64,000 nt of DNA, from positions 124,001 to 188,000 of the forward strand of contig VTFK01000448.1 in assembly GCA_009617715.1 (NCBI GenBank), written 5' to 3'. The notes beneath the pieces were generated by a model, which saw nothing but the letters and a program-made list of their open reading frames with translations, was not told where the DNA came from and did not search any database. Made by a program: the position numbers and the translations under genes. This document shows, piece by piece, positions 1-12,900 of the stretch. Source of the DNA: Plectrocnemia conspersa (lineage: Eukaryota > Arthropoda > Insecta > Trichoptera > Polycentropodidae). The first letter of the stretch is position 1, and the number at the start of each line of letters is the position of its first letter.

Positions 1-3000
1 ATCCTGGCACACCTGAACACGTGCTGCAGGAGCATTAAATCTCAACCGATCAACGAGTTTATCGTCACGCAGCAGTCGTGGTACAACGAGGTCAAGGAGA
101 AGGTAGAGCTGCTGCCGGTATGGATGGTGCCGACCAGAGAGGAAAAAAAACTAGTGGAGATGAGAAAGTTTCAGTTAAAGAAAGCGCAGAGCATAAGGCA
201 GCTGTACGAGCAGAAGATGTTAAAGATCAACGATTTATATTTGGAGCTGAGTGCCGTACTTCTTCAACTGGAGCAGCGAGAGAAACAGATTATCGAGTGC
301 GTATTTTATTTACTTATTCAATCTAATATTCTTTAACTCTTTTATCACAATGCTATTTTGGCGCGAATGGTCTTCCAACGCTGGTGGTTCTGTTTTAATT
401 TTGAAATTTAAAAGTCGTTAAAAAACAAATCTATTATTAAACTATAGATAAATGTGGATTATTAAACTTAAAAATTAATGACTATTTTAGAAATTTTAAG
501 AAAATCCTTTTTTTATTTTTGAATCTAAAAGTTTTCATCAATATTAGAAAAAATCATATATTAACTCACTCATCGATCTTTTATGAATGTATTCATCTTT
601 CCATCCTTGAAACTTTGAAATTTGTTATTTATTTATTTATTTATCATAAATCTTCCTTTGAAACATGACAGGCGTATTATAAACTGAGTAAATACAGTCA
701 ACAATCACTAAGCAGTGAGACGCCAGATCGAAATCATTAAAAAAAAAGGTTATAAATCGTTTATCGAAACTTAAGACCGGTCACCTTTCTTTCGGCACAT
801 AATAAGTTGTTTAATATATTTTCCTTACAGATATATTCACAATCACTGTCGGCAATCAAGTGGACCAACAACATGGTTTTCGTCAGCATTATTTTATGGT
901 CAATAACCTCTTGTACCTTTCGAAGGCGGTGTCAAAATCCTTCGATTCTAAAATCTAAGTTGATGAGCTACTTTTTTGAAATTTCGGCTTCTCGAACGGT
1001 CTTGTTAGCTTTGTTACGAATACATTGAATACCTGTGCACAAATTTGTGTGTTTCAATTTCATATAACAAAAACACACGTTAAACTGTGTATTTACCGTT
1101 ACGTATTTATTTAGCGCTTTAGTCACGGATGTTACTAATATCATATTAATTAAAATAGTTTAAAAATCGACATCCCAAAACTAGAGTAAAAAAATTTCGT
1201 TTCAAGTCAGTGTTCACATACACAAACATTTATATCTTCTTCTGAAGAATCTTCGGAGTCTGATAAATGCATGACATGCGGTTTTTCACTTCTGTGGACT
1301 GTTCAGAATCATTGTGATCATTAATGTCTTCTTCATTTTCGCTAGGAGGTTGGGAAATATGATCCTCAAACATTTCTTCTAACAATTTATCTTCTCTGTC
1401 ATCCATTTTATAATGCTCACAGTAAAAATCACAAAACAAAATATTTAAAATTTTAGTTGGTAGAAAAATTACTCAATAAATTAATTATCACAAAATATTT
1501 AAAAATACAAAAATAACAAAATTACAATTACAATATTCTATTACCTATCATAAAATATAAACACAATTACACAATATATTACGAAAAAGCGCAAAGTCGA
1601 AAAATATTACAAGTATAGTCTACAAATGTTTTCTCGTCATGGCCAGAAAAGAACTGAACTATCTGAGGCTTATCTAAAACGGTACAGCGGTAGCAAATAT
1701 AATATTTATTATAAACTGATGATCTGTAAGTGTTTCAAAGCACTCACACAAATTTAAATTTATTCTGTCAATAAAAAGACCTGGAGTTGCTGTGGAAGTG
1801 GTGGATCGACAACTAACTACCTTTCAGTGTGGCCAAGTGTCACTTTATTACATTTTCCAGATCACTTTGTATGGCGGAATTTTCTTACAATTTAGGCAAA
1901 GGTGTTTTAAGTTGATATATTTCCATCGATGACTTAGAAGTTACATTCGAGCAGAGATGGAGATTTTGTATGCACATCGCAAAAGTTTGCGATTAGGCAT
2001 CAAGGATGCTCGGTCACTAACAATTTGGTCATTGTTTTGTATGTTACACTAGTTCGTAGTATCCATGAATGTAGTTTCAATGTCTGGAATCCCAAGGGAA
2101 AATGGTACTCTCTGGGATTGTAATAAATTCGAAGGTAATTTCTCAGATATATTGACAAGAGGGAGTGCAGGTTGTATCCGTATTTTTATCATAGTGCTAT
2201 TTTGCTTGGAGGGTTGGGATAAATTCTGAGTAGCGTCTACTCAATGAAGCATTTTTCGAAGTTGCTTAGGTGTGGTGTAAACAATATGTCAATGCTCGGT
2301 GATTTTCGGTTGTAAGCCTTAGAATGCCTTAGAGCAGGCCTCGGCAACCTTTTTTGGCTGCGGGTCAAAATAATTAAAATGTGACCATTAAAAAAAATAT
2401 TCGGGTCAGTGAATACTTTTGGTCCTAACAACCATATATGTGGTCTAGTCGTGACATCGTAACACTTTAAAAAAAATGATATTCGCAGAACTGAAATGGG
2501 TCACTTGAAATCACCAAACGGGTCACTTGGTGACCCGCGGGTCATAGGTTGCCGAGCCCTGCCTTAGAGCAAGGCATAGGTATGAGAAAAATAGATATGT
2601 TATTGCCAAGTTCGCCCTTTGTGCTCGTAACTACAATGCCAAAAAGCAGCAGATAAATTTATAAATTCGTGAATTTCTTATAAAATAAAAACAATTTCAG
2701 CAAGAGAAAAATCTTTATAAGGTGGGGATTAAATATTGCGAAAAAAAATTTTGGTCAGATATCAAGTTCGCCCTTTGTGCTCTAAACGCCTCATATTAAG
2801 ACTTTTTTTTAAATATTACAACTTAATCGAATGAGGCATATATAAACCGAATTTTGAGCAATAGAAGAGGGCAAAAAACAGTTATCACCTCACAGAAGTC
2901 AAAAATCAACGTCAAAATCAATAAAATCGTGTCGGTGTCATTGCAATGGAAACGCTCAGTTACCATTGCGACTGCACCGACACGATTTTATTGCTTTTGA

Positions 3001-3581
3001 CGTGAATTTTTGACTTCTGTGAAGTGATAATTGTTTTTGCGGAATACAGCAAGATTTTTTCTACAAAGAAAAAATAAACACTAGTTTTATTATATTTAAA
3101 TTGTCATTTTTATAGTAAATAAATAAATTATGATTTTTCTTACAGACGAGAGCGCGCTGTTGAAATGAAACATTGCAAATGCGGCATTCGCAAGCCTAAG
3201 GTTGACTATCAAAGGCAGACGTCGTCTTCGCCGGAAGTCCAAGGCTCGAATCTGATGGTGAACATGTTTCAATTTCCTCCGCGGCGCAGACCGGGCGTGG
3301 CGATCAGCAAGAAGCGCACTCTACAAGTCCCAAACACAAAGTTGGAGTGCTCGTCGAAAGTGATCAAAGAGAGCGAGCTGAGCAAAATGGAGGACGAACA
3401 AATACTGAACGACCAGGAGCAAAACGGCAACTTGTTGAGTGAAAATGGAAATAACCAAGTGGAGATGTTTAAGAGCACTCAAATGTCCAAGTCCGTACAA
3501 CAACCGATCGAAGAGAACAACTCAAACGTCGAATGCAATGGACACAACGGTAATACATTGAACGAGAGTTTAGCAGCTTAG
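1..3581 (+). CDS. MAP3K (DLK/LZK/wallenda-like), C-terminal part
   Basis: Two exons, 1-296 (open at the left edge) and 3146-3581 (stop at 3579-3581). The donor GTGCGT follows 296 and a TTACAG acceptor precedes 3146, so the split codon reads ATC GA|A CGA and the protein runs on as IIERERAVEMKHC. Visible are the end of a kinase domain (ILAHL, the last helix) and a charged helical segment with LYLELSAVLLQLEQREK, which resembles the post-kinase/leucine-zipper region of the DLK/LZK MAP3K family. A basic, Cys-containing segment (KHCKCGIRKPK) and a Gln/Asn/Glu-rich tail follow. Family members activate JNK/p38 pathways, for example in axon injury; that is family knowledge. The catalytic domain lies outside the window. 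The tail after the zipper is only about 140 residues, much shorter than in vertebrate DLK. A ZAK-like or other MLK-type kinase is the alternative. The 2.85-kb intron carries repeats. Confidence 0.62.
2335..2561. mobile_element. hAT-type MITE with 8-bp target duplication
   Basis: Starts CAGGCCTCGGCAACCT and ends AGGTTGCCGAGCCCTG, imperfect terminal inverted repeats of about 16 bp. It is flanked on both sides by CCTTAGAG (2327-2334 and 2562-2569). The 8-bp duplication and CAG...CTG ends are typical of hAT elements. It is 227 bp with no coding capacity. A second copy ends at 27627. Confidence 0.88.
2605..3060. repeat. foldback-type repeat, copy 1
   Basis: The core is an inverted repeat. Sequence around 2895-2945 (CAGAAGTCAAAAATC, then AATAAAATCGTGTCGGTG) is mirrored at about 2973-3030 (CACCGACACGATTTTATTG, then TTTTTGACTTCTGTG). 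The 19-bp string AAGTTCGCCCTTTGTGCTC occurs twice, near 2609 and 2767. Related copies are near 32580, 43070 and 49190. The outer borders are approximate. Confidence 0.7.
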
Positions 3582-6500
3582 TTATATTTTTTTGATAGGA
3601 CTCTGTGAAAATTCTTTCACAGGGGACTACTTACGTTCCTATTTAATTAATTATTAGTCGATTGTTAGATAATTTAACTCGGAAGTCATATGTGAACTCT
3701 ACCTTGTTTATGTTATTACCAAACTTAAAATAATTTAACGAGATATAAGAACATTCTATTTTCGAATAGAATAGAATATTGAAAATTGAGTGAAGCGGAT
3801 GTTTAAAAATAATTCACATTGCAATTATTATCATTATTATTAAAAGGGTAGAGATTTTGTTGAGTGTCTAATAGACAAACAATATACCCCTGGCAATCTT
3901 ATAAAGCTGTAATCCTTTGTATATGTTGTACTTTTAGATTGTATTTTATGATGATGAGTACTTAAAGATTTAGTATTTATTTGTATTGTCACATTTCAAT
4001 GTGAGTTTCTGTAAGTTAATTCCTACATTAACATCGATGTTCAAACGTATATAAAAAAATAAATAAAATTAAGGCGGTACAGGGTTGTCAAAAATAATAA
4101 AATGATGTTCAGTTAGTCTTTGAAAAGTGATCATATGTCTTTAAACTTGATATTTTGACAAAAAATTAGTTCGACCTAACCATTTCTATAAAAAACACAT
4201 TATTCAGCACATCTAAACTAACTCTTACTTTTACAAAAATGAATCACTTTCATCGATTGTTACTGTACATATCACACAGTGGGTATAAAACCATAGTAAA
4301 TGCAAATATTTTATACAAAATCCTGATTAAAAACTTCTGTATTGTTAATTGGACTTTCTTCTCTTGTAATATATGATAAAAATATTTTTTACGTGTACTA
4401 CTGTTTTACACTCACTGTGCGATATATTGTTTTGCTCATGCTTTGAGATTACTATCATAACTTTGCAATTTGTCGTGGCAATACATTTTTTAAATAAATA
4501 TTATTATATTTTTAGACTACTAATATTAAAAAAATAATTAATTAAATTGTCCATGTTACCATTAAAGATTTTTTAACGCTCTTTTTGGGACAGCTTTTTA
4601 TACGATCGTTGTAAAAAAATATATTTTTACGAATAATGAAATAAATTTAGACAAATTTTATAAGGAAAACATTTTTTTATACATTTAGGTATATATTTTT
4701 TAAATAATACCAAGGCCTAATAGATTTGCATTGTGAAGCAACGTTGAGTGTTATAGCTCGCACTGTACCCAACCCAACATAAGTCTGATATTATTTCTAA
4801 GCTCATTCCAAAAATCTACATAGTGAAAATAGTATTTTTTAGTGTAAAAATAAGCAATCTAAACGTACAAAGTTTGCCTTGCAATATTAATAATATTTGT
4901 ACGCTAATAACAACCATATAAAAAAATATTTGTGCCTTTTTTAAAGACTATTCACTATGTTGCTAATAATTCCTGAACTTTTATGTCTCTTGAAGTATTT
5001 TTTATAAAATGATTCCTTGTGATTCGATTACCATTCAAACGTTACTCAAATTTTTTAATGTATATTTATTTTATGAGTCAAATGAAAACTTAAAAAAAAA
5101 TATATTGTCACAATTTACTGAACAAAATGTACATCATTTTTGGTATTTATATTTATATTTAATTCATAATTATGGTAATGGCCACGGTATTGGCTTTATT
5201 GGAAAGATAATTTTATGCCATTAGTGTTTAAATATGATTTCGGGCTCGAATAAAGCGCAATCTTGAAGTCCAATTTTCGAGCAGCTGAGGCCGTATATCG
5301 GCAATAACGTGGCGAATGTTGGCTTCCATGTCGTCCATTGTCTGGTTTAATGGCGTAGACTAGCGACTTCACATGTCCCCAAAAAACTAATCCAAAGGTG
5401 TTAAATCACACGATCTTGGACGCCGATTCACAGGTCCATTATGCGAAATTATGCGCTCATCGAATGTTTCCTTTAATAAATTGATTGTGGCACGCGCTGT
5501 GTGGCGTGTGTGCCTTCTTGTTGAAACCAATGCTCTTCCACATTAATGTCATTCAATTAGGGAACAAAAAAGTCAGTAATTATGGATCTATAGCGCTCTC
5601 CATTGACTGTAACATTCTGGCCGGCATAATTTTTAAAGAAATATGAACCACTGATTCCTCTAGCCCATAAAGCAAACCAAACAGTGAGTTTTTATGGATG
5701 TAACGGTGTCTCAATAATGGCTTGTAGATTTTTTTCACCACTCCAAATGCGGCAATTTTGTTTCTTAACGTAGCCATTCAACCAAAAATGAGAACTAAAC
5801 AAAATTTTGTAGTCAAAATGAGGATCAAGAACAATCTCGTTTTCGGCTCATTCACCGAATGTACCATGCACACAATAGTCACGCGGCTTTAATTCTTGCA
5901 TGCGCTGGATCTTGTAAGCTTCTAAACCAAGATCTTTCCACAAAATCTTCCATAAAGTAGATGGACACAGCTCCAATTGCTGGGTGTGCGTTTTGTGGTA
6001 TCTACTTTGCAATCACTTCATAGACAATGTGGGATACTGATCTATGATTTTCTATAGATTCTGTTATCATCACTCAAAAATGAATATCTTAAGCGCTGCT
6101 CTACTTCAATGTATGTTGCAGGTGCAGCGATCATTTTAAGCTACTGCTTTGTACTGCCACTTTTAAAAACACATGTACGGTTTTCATTTGACTCACCCTC
6201 TTATATGTGTAGCTCATTGTTTGCTTTTGTAAACATTGACAATTTAACGATATTAATATTCAGGTTGGCCAATAAAATTTGAACGAATTTTTAAATATTT
6301 ATATTTCTTGAATTGCAGTGGTGCTATGACTAATAGTCATCGATTGAATGGGCCATTGAACCATTTGATATGTTTTTTATTAATACTAAGTATTTAAAAT
6401 ATCGTTCTTTTCTTAGGTTATCTTGTGTATCACTGGGTATATATGTATGTATATTTTGGTATAGTGTCTTTTATTTGATCGTTATTTATGTGATAGTAAA

Positions 6501-6915
6501 TCGGTTGTAAGTCAGTGAATACAAGAAATGGAACTTGTGTATTTATATTAAAGAAATGTTTGAACAGACTAGGCTTAGCCAGATTAATAAGCCACGATCT
6601 CTACTGTTGCAATCTAAAGACACTCGATTATGATTGTGATATTTGATTGATATTATAAACCTTTATTGTAACATTTTATTTAATGAATGCATACGCAATA
6701 AACGCAAATTGCTTTTATGTCGTAAGATTTATTTCTAATTGTTAAAATATATTTGGAAATAACGTAAAGTGAACTAATTGCATTGTATATCGAATGTTTA
6801 TTAAAACTAGTATGTGTACAAAATAGTGATATGTTCTATATTTAGATAATTTATATTTGTAATTAAACGTCTAGTACTAGCGAAAATCCAAATGTAGTTT
6901 TATTTTTAATGCATT
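3582..6915. other. intergenic region: 3' UTR and mariner-type relic
   Basis: Region between the kinase gene (plus) and cathepsin B (minus), which converge. AATAAA-type signals occur near 4060. The first 1.6 kb is AT-rich, probably 3' UTR and spacer, with no convincing gene. A decayed transposase occupies about 5240-6200 and is listed separately. Confidence 0.5.
5240..6210 (-). pseudogene. Tc1/mariner-superfamily transposase relic
   Basis: On the minus strand one frame gives transposase-like blocks: HFWLNGYVKKQNCRIW, then LTVWFALWARGISGSYFF, then NVTVNGERYRSIITDFF and EEHWFQQEG (the region of the second catalytic Asp, here EEHWFQQE). Stops interrupt this frame, for instance just before LTVW and after FFVP, and frame changes follow. 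It is therefore a dead copy. A possible end motif, GGTTTTCATTTGACTCACC, lies near 6180. A related motif occurs near 60345. Confidence 0.72.
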
Positions 6916-9900
6916 CTACGGCAAGTAATATTTGGGCTCCTTAGGCAAACCGGCGCTGATCGAGCTTTCGATGCCGCAGTGATCGCTGCCGCGCAAGATC
7001 TTGAAGAATCCTTTTTCGCCCCAATCGGAGTTCCAGGAGTTGCCGCACAGCCAATAAGGCACTCCGCCCTCGGTTCCCCATCCCAGAATCCTGATTGCAT
7101 GTCCGCCTAAATGATAAACAATAGTTATAAATAATTCATCAGAGTGATTGATTCAAAAGTACTCACCGAGACTTTCGCCGCTTATATGCTTGTATACACC
7201 TGAGCGATAGGTTATAAAGTCAGAGTAAACGGAGAAGATTGCCTCGACTGGCCCGTTATCGAATATTTCGGCCATAATGTGAGATTCTCCGACCAGTTGG
7301 TAAGCTTCGGTTCCATAGTACTTGTCTTGTTGGTAAGGTGTTAAGTAATTTGATTCGCATTTTTTTATACACTCTGGAGTATCGCGCTCTGTAATAGTCA
7401 ATGAATAAAAAAATTAATGCTAGTTCCGTAAACTATAAAAGGTTGATTTTTAGATTTTAAATTTATAAAAGCATTGCATATGAAAAACCTTTTTGTATGA
7501 AATGAGTTGATATCCACTAGGCTTTAAAATTATAAAACGTCTGAAAGATATAGAATCAACGAGTGAAATTATTGAATTTTATGTACATTAAATATCATTT
7601 TTCTGAAAAAATACGAAAGAACATTTCAAGTTATACAATACCTTTACTTATCATTAAACAAGCCAAAAGTACAATTCTATTTTTGTTAAATATTTTGTGC
7701 AATAGCACTATAGATAGTAAATTATCAATGTACGTATCGTTTTTGTCAATAAATTTAAAGAAATGTTATGGATTACAATCATTTTTCTAGAAACTTCGCG
7801 TATATTATAATTTATGTTGTAATTGTTGATACGTAAAAACCTTATTTGCTGTATTTATATCTGACCATCTGTTAAAATAAAAGTGATCATATAATTCAAA
7901 CACAGACTATTTAATCAGTCTTATACTGCTTTTTCTTTTTTTAAGTCAATAACATATTTTCATTAGTAGTTGAATCATGTCTAAAATATTAGTATAACCA
8001 TTTAATCTATTTTTATATTAAATATAAAATAAAACACAAGCCTTTGTGTTATTTTAAATAAACTATTGTTATTGCTAAGATTCTTTGACCAACCTGAGTA
8101 GGAATAGGGTGACGTCTGAAAAACTCAGATACGAAATTCAATAAAAGACGGAAATAAAGTGTTTTCGCTGGTCATACGGCTTTACCGAGAGGGTCAAAGT
8201 TTCACGTCACCATAAGAGAAACCCTGATTTCTCCCCGAATGGAGAAATCAAAACAGTTGCATAAGATGGTATAGAATCAAAAAGGCAAACATTCATATTG
8301 ATTAAATTAGAACTAACCAAGTAATTATAAGGAAAACGTGGATGTTCATTTGTCTTAGAAATACAACCTTAAAATTTATTTTTATCAGGGAGACGCTAGA
8401 TCCAGAATAACTAAAACACGTCTATATAAGTTTGATAAGAGCAGTTCTGATATACGGATATGATATGTGGACACTGAGCGCCAGCGATATTGGGCTAAAG
8501 ATCCTGATATACTAAAATGTGATATCTCAAATGGACCAGACACCTGACCTGCATGGACTACTGTGAAGCTACTAAATTTGTATAAGCCTGAGAGTAAAAA
8601 GAGCGAAATTAGACCACGACTGCATTGGTTAGATTGTATAATACAAGATCTCCGAACGTTCGGCATCGCGTGGTATAAGGACTAGCGTTATGTTGATGAT
8701 ATTTGAAATGTTATCGGACGTTTTACTTTTTGTTTAAGTAATTTGTACAACATAGAAATGCTGAGGCAGATATATTAGTGAATATACTGGAAGTACTCAT
8801 CAGTTAGATAAAACTAAAGAGTTTGATATTGATTGTGGGATTAATTATATTTTTATGTCAAGGTGTAATATAGATTTTTTTATCTTATATATTGGTATTA
8901 TATATCTATTTTAAGCAATGAAATACAGTCTGTTCTTACACAACGATTTATAATAATAACCGCTGGGTTCATATTATACATTTTTACATAATAAACCCTT
9001 GAATTTTATTTTCGCATAAACAATATTTATTTTCGCATTTGCTATTATTTTATTACAATTGTTTAAAAATACATACCTTTCAATTTTATTTTTATTTCAC
9101 CCTGAAAATATGTTACGTAGAACCTTATTTTTTAATTAAATACCATTTTTCTATATAAATAAATCACCCCTTCTCAAGTTATTAACACAAATTATAAATG
9201 TGTATTATTTTAAAATAGTCCAGAAAATGTATCTGAAGAACTTTATTTTTTTAATGAGTTTATCACTGAAAACGGATAGTCATATTTACTTTTTCATTAT
9301 GGACATAACTTCTTCCTGTTTTTAATTCACGACACCACGCTGCCACATTTTCTTTGTTCACAACGTTATTGTAAGACAAAATAATTTATTTTTAATACAT
9401 ATTTTTAAAAATGAGAACTAAACGAAATCAAAATAAAGAGGAAAACTGGCCATGTGCGATGTAACAGTCCGAATAAAAATGTCAATCAAACAATATTCTT
9501 TTGGTTATTTGTAACTTTCTTAATAATAAATACTTGCGTATAGGATAAGTCGTAAAAACTAAGCTTTTTACAAGTGAAATAACGGCATTTTAAAATAATA
9601 ATTTAAAAAAAATAGGTTTTATCTGAAATTCAATTGTTGCCGGATTTATGCAACACTAGATCCAATTTACCTGTTATATATCTAGAATATTCTAATAATA
9701 TATTATCATATAAAAAAGATTGCAGTTCAGCCGCAAATCACCCGTGATTGATCAGGATGAACGTTGATCTCATCTAATTTCCCCGATAGTATATAAGCCA
9801 TAACGCTGCCGCTTGCACTTGGATAAGCACTTTTCTCCGGACTCGGAAATATACAAGAGCTCTAAACTCACATACAGTGGAACCTACGCCAAATCGATCA

Positions 9901-12900
9901 ACCGCTTCTACTTCCATCGTCAAATCTTGTCCAGGCAAGCAGTCAACTGAATCGTCAAAAGTCTACTTATTTTTTTATAACGCATAACACAACTTTTACG
10001 GCTGGATTTTCAACTATTGTAACAATGTGAAATTAATAATGTCAAAACTATGGATTAAAACCTTACCGCCATGACAAGGTATTCTCGTTCCATTCACGTG
10101 ATGCTCGCACGGTTCAATCTCGTAAGGCTGGCATCCTTGATTCGATCCGTAAGTTCCTCCCGACACAATACCGCTCTTCACCCAAAATTTCCACGCTGAA
10201 GCTGTAAATATTAATTAAATATATAGTTCAAGTCGACAAGGCGTTCATAATATTAGAGGCCAAGTCAAAAATTAACAAACATATTATATTACGAATATTA
10301 AAGGTAACGCGTTTTGAGTTTGTCTTTAATACTCGTAGCATAAGTGAACGTATCTCATACTTCCATCGCACTGATGGGCGGTGACTAACCCATGGCCCTT
10401 AATTAATATTCTCAAACAATACAAATATCAAGGATTCATGGTGTTAGCGCCTCATATGATGTATAAAATAAAAAGCAAACCAACATGGATATCCTCCGTT
10501 GCAACCCATGCCGCAGAACTCGCAGCAAGAGAGCAGATCTTCAGCCGATAGATGCACATGCTCGTTCAAGTGTATGCAGATTCTGTCAGAGATAGCTTCC
10601 ACTGCGCCGAAAGCCCAACAGGATCCGCAAGCTCCCTAAGAAATGATATGTACATGTTTTGTGCCACATATAAGATAACTCAATAAAATATGTTTTATGG
10701 TGAAAGTTATCAATTATTAAAATCTATTTAATTGTTATTCATTTTCATTCTCATTATTAATATAGTTATTGAATTTATTTCTTCTTAGTTTGGATGCTTT
10801 ATTATCATTTTTTTAAGTTTTGTGGGAGTTTCAATAATGCCCATCTACAAAGTTACAAGAACCAAGACTTGTCTAAACAACAGAACACCCAAGAATTGCA
10901 CAATAATCAAGCAGACCTTCGAAAGCAATTAATTATCATTATTTACCAAAATATAAAGACTCTTTATACTGTAAGGGGTTGATTTATATGGCCACAAACT
11001 AAACAGCACTCTGGCAACACTGACGTGATAGTAGTAAAGACATCATTTTTTGGTAGCGTAATGGCCAGCGGGACCTCGTCTGCCAATCTCATTCATAACA
11101 TTCAATAACTATGTAGCTATTCTATACATTTCAATAAACAGCTACTGTAGTGGTTTAATCTGTTTATAAAAAAACACTATTTTTGCATTAGATAAGTATT
11201 ATTTTCTGCATGTTTTGTAATTATAGGATGGTCATCCGCAAATCGCTACCTTGAAAATGAGGCTTATGTGAGTACGAGATGTATCGGATGTGGAACTTAA
11301 CAATAACACGACTGTTTCTGAATGACTGTTTATGAATGAGTGAGGAAGTATAATTAACAAATCATTGAATGTAGAGCAATTTGTATTAAAAAGTATCCTG
11401 TCGCTCTAATACGAGCACTTTAGTTGGTAACTATTATACTCTTTCCTCTGTGGTTACTATACAATGTTTTCAACGCTCTCTTCGTGCTGTTGATCCTCGA
11501 TATTTTAGGTATTAGATGCGTTCAATGATTTCTTAAAACCATTGTGTTAACAAAGAGGAAGATTTGATGCAACTTTGAAAAAAATACTATAATGGATGCT
11601 ATGCAGTATTTAGGTACTATATAAATCATCAAAGATTAAGTTTCTCCGTGTATAGCATATACAGAGAAATTTAATCTTGGTCCAAGTAAAACCAGTTACA
11701 TTAGTTCGATCTTGGAAGGATATTCCTTATAAAGTGAATTCTGTCGAACCTAAGGCAAATGAAATAAATATTTGAAGGGTTTGAAAACGCCGATGAAGAA
11801 AACAGCTAAAGGTTTCAATTTATAAGTGATGCGAAAATTTACTCGTAAAATAGTGATAATCTACTTGAATAAGAAACGAATGATACAAGTGAAGAAATAA
11901 CAATAAACTGCATTGTCATATCGCAGTACTGACTATCGGAACATTATTGAAGTATATCGACTAATGGGAATATCAATATAATGATGCGCAAAAAAGTCGT
12001 ACTGATGTTTTTAAAATTGTTAAACAAACACAAATCACTAAATTATTGAATAATACATATGTCTGTGCGTGTTTCGTAATTCTCCTTGACGTCATTAGTC
12101 CAGAAGTGTACCACTGTATTTAACTAAAATATACTTACAGGTATTTAGAAGTGAGAACTTATTTTTATTTTGGTCGTATGAAATTATATACGGACCCTGG
12201 TAGCTTTTGTTATAAAATATCCATTTTAATATATAATTGGCGTCTAAAATTGAAACATTCAATAAGGCTTCACCACAGAAGCAATTAAAAAACTCGTAAC
12301 CGAAAATAATAAGCTCGTTCGAACAAATACTTTGTTTTTATTTCTGGCGGAACCTTTTCAATACATAACCTTTATTTAGAACTCTTAGCCTTGAAAAATA
12401 AAGATTGGTTCGTAACAGCGAATAACACTTACGACGTTATTTTTTAAACCGAAAATTTATTTATAAAACCAAATGTAAAGACTTGACTCAAATAGCACTT
12501 TTATTGGTGTGGTTATGAATGTTCCATATTTAGCAAATTATTGATTGAATTTGTAAGACGTTTGTTTTTACGGTTCAGTTTATAATTAATCGAGTATAGC
12601 TCTTTTTCCAATACTGTTATAAATATATGAATATGGGGTTATTCGATAGTTACTCGCTCAGCAACAAACATTTGCATCGTTATTTTAATTAAAATCTTGA
12701 CAACAACTTAAATTTTAAAGTCTTATGTTGTATGCTAAAAACAATAGTATTTCACATTTTCCATGAGCATGTTAGATCGACGTATACATATATTTATTCA
12801 GATGACTATAGCAACTGTTCATTGTTAGAGTTTTATTAACTACAGCTTTCGTAATAGATTAGTAGAAGGTATGGAATGCCAATATATATATATATATTGA

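Larger units (their letters stand above)
297..3145 (+). other. intron of the MAP3K-like gene, repeat-bearing
   Basis: AT-rich intron with no further exon that I can join in frame. It holds a hAT MITE at 2335-2561 and a foldback-type repeat at about 2605-3060. A minus-strand acidic open frame at 1230-1439 (DDREDKLLEEMFEDH) vaguely recalls the acidic N-terminus of piggyBac-type transposases, but nothing downstream supports it. Confidence 0.55.

Noticed and set aside
807..1028. Possible extra exon in the kinase intron, open frame behind a TTACAG
   Set aside because: The two kinase exons already join in phase, and the frame has no DLK-like content or good donor.
10794..10982. Small plus-strand open frame in a cathepsin B intron
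   Set aside because: No homology, no codon bias and no start context.
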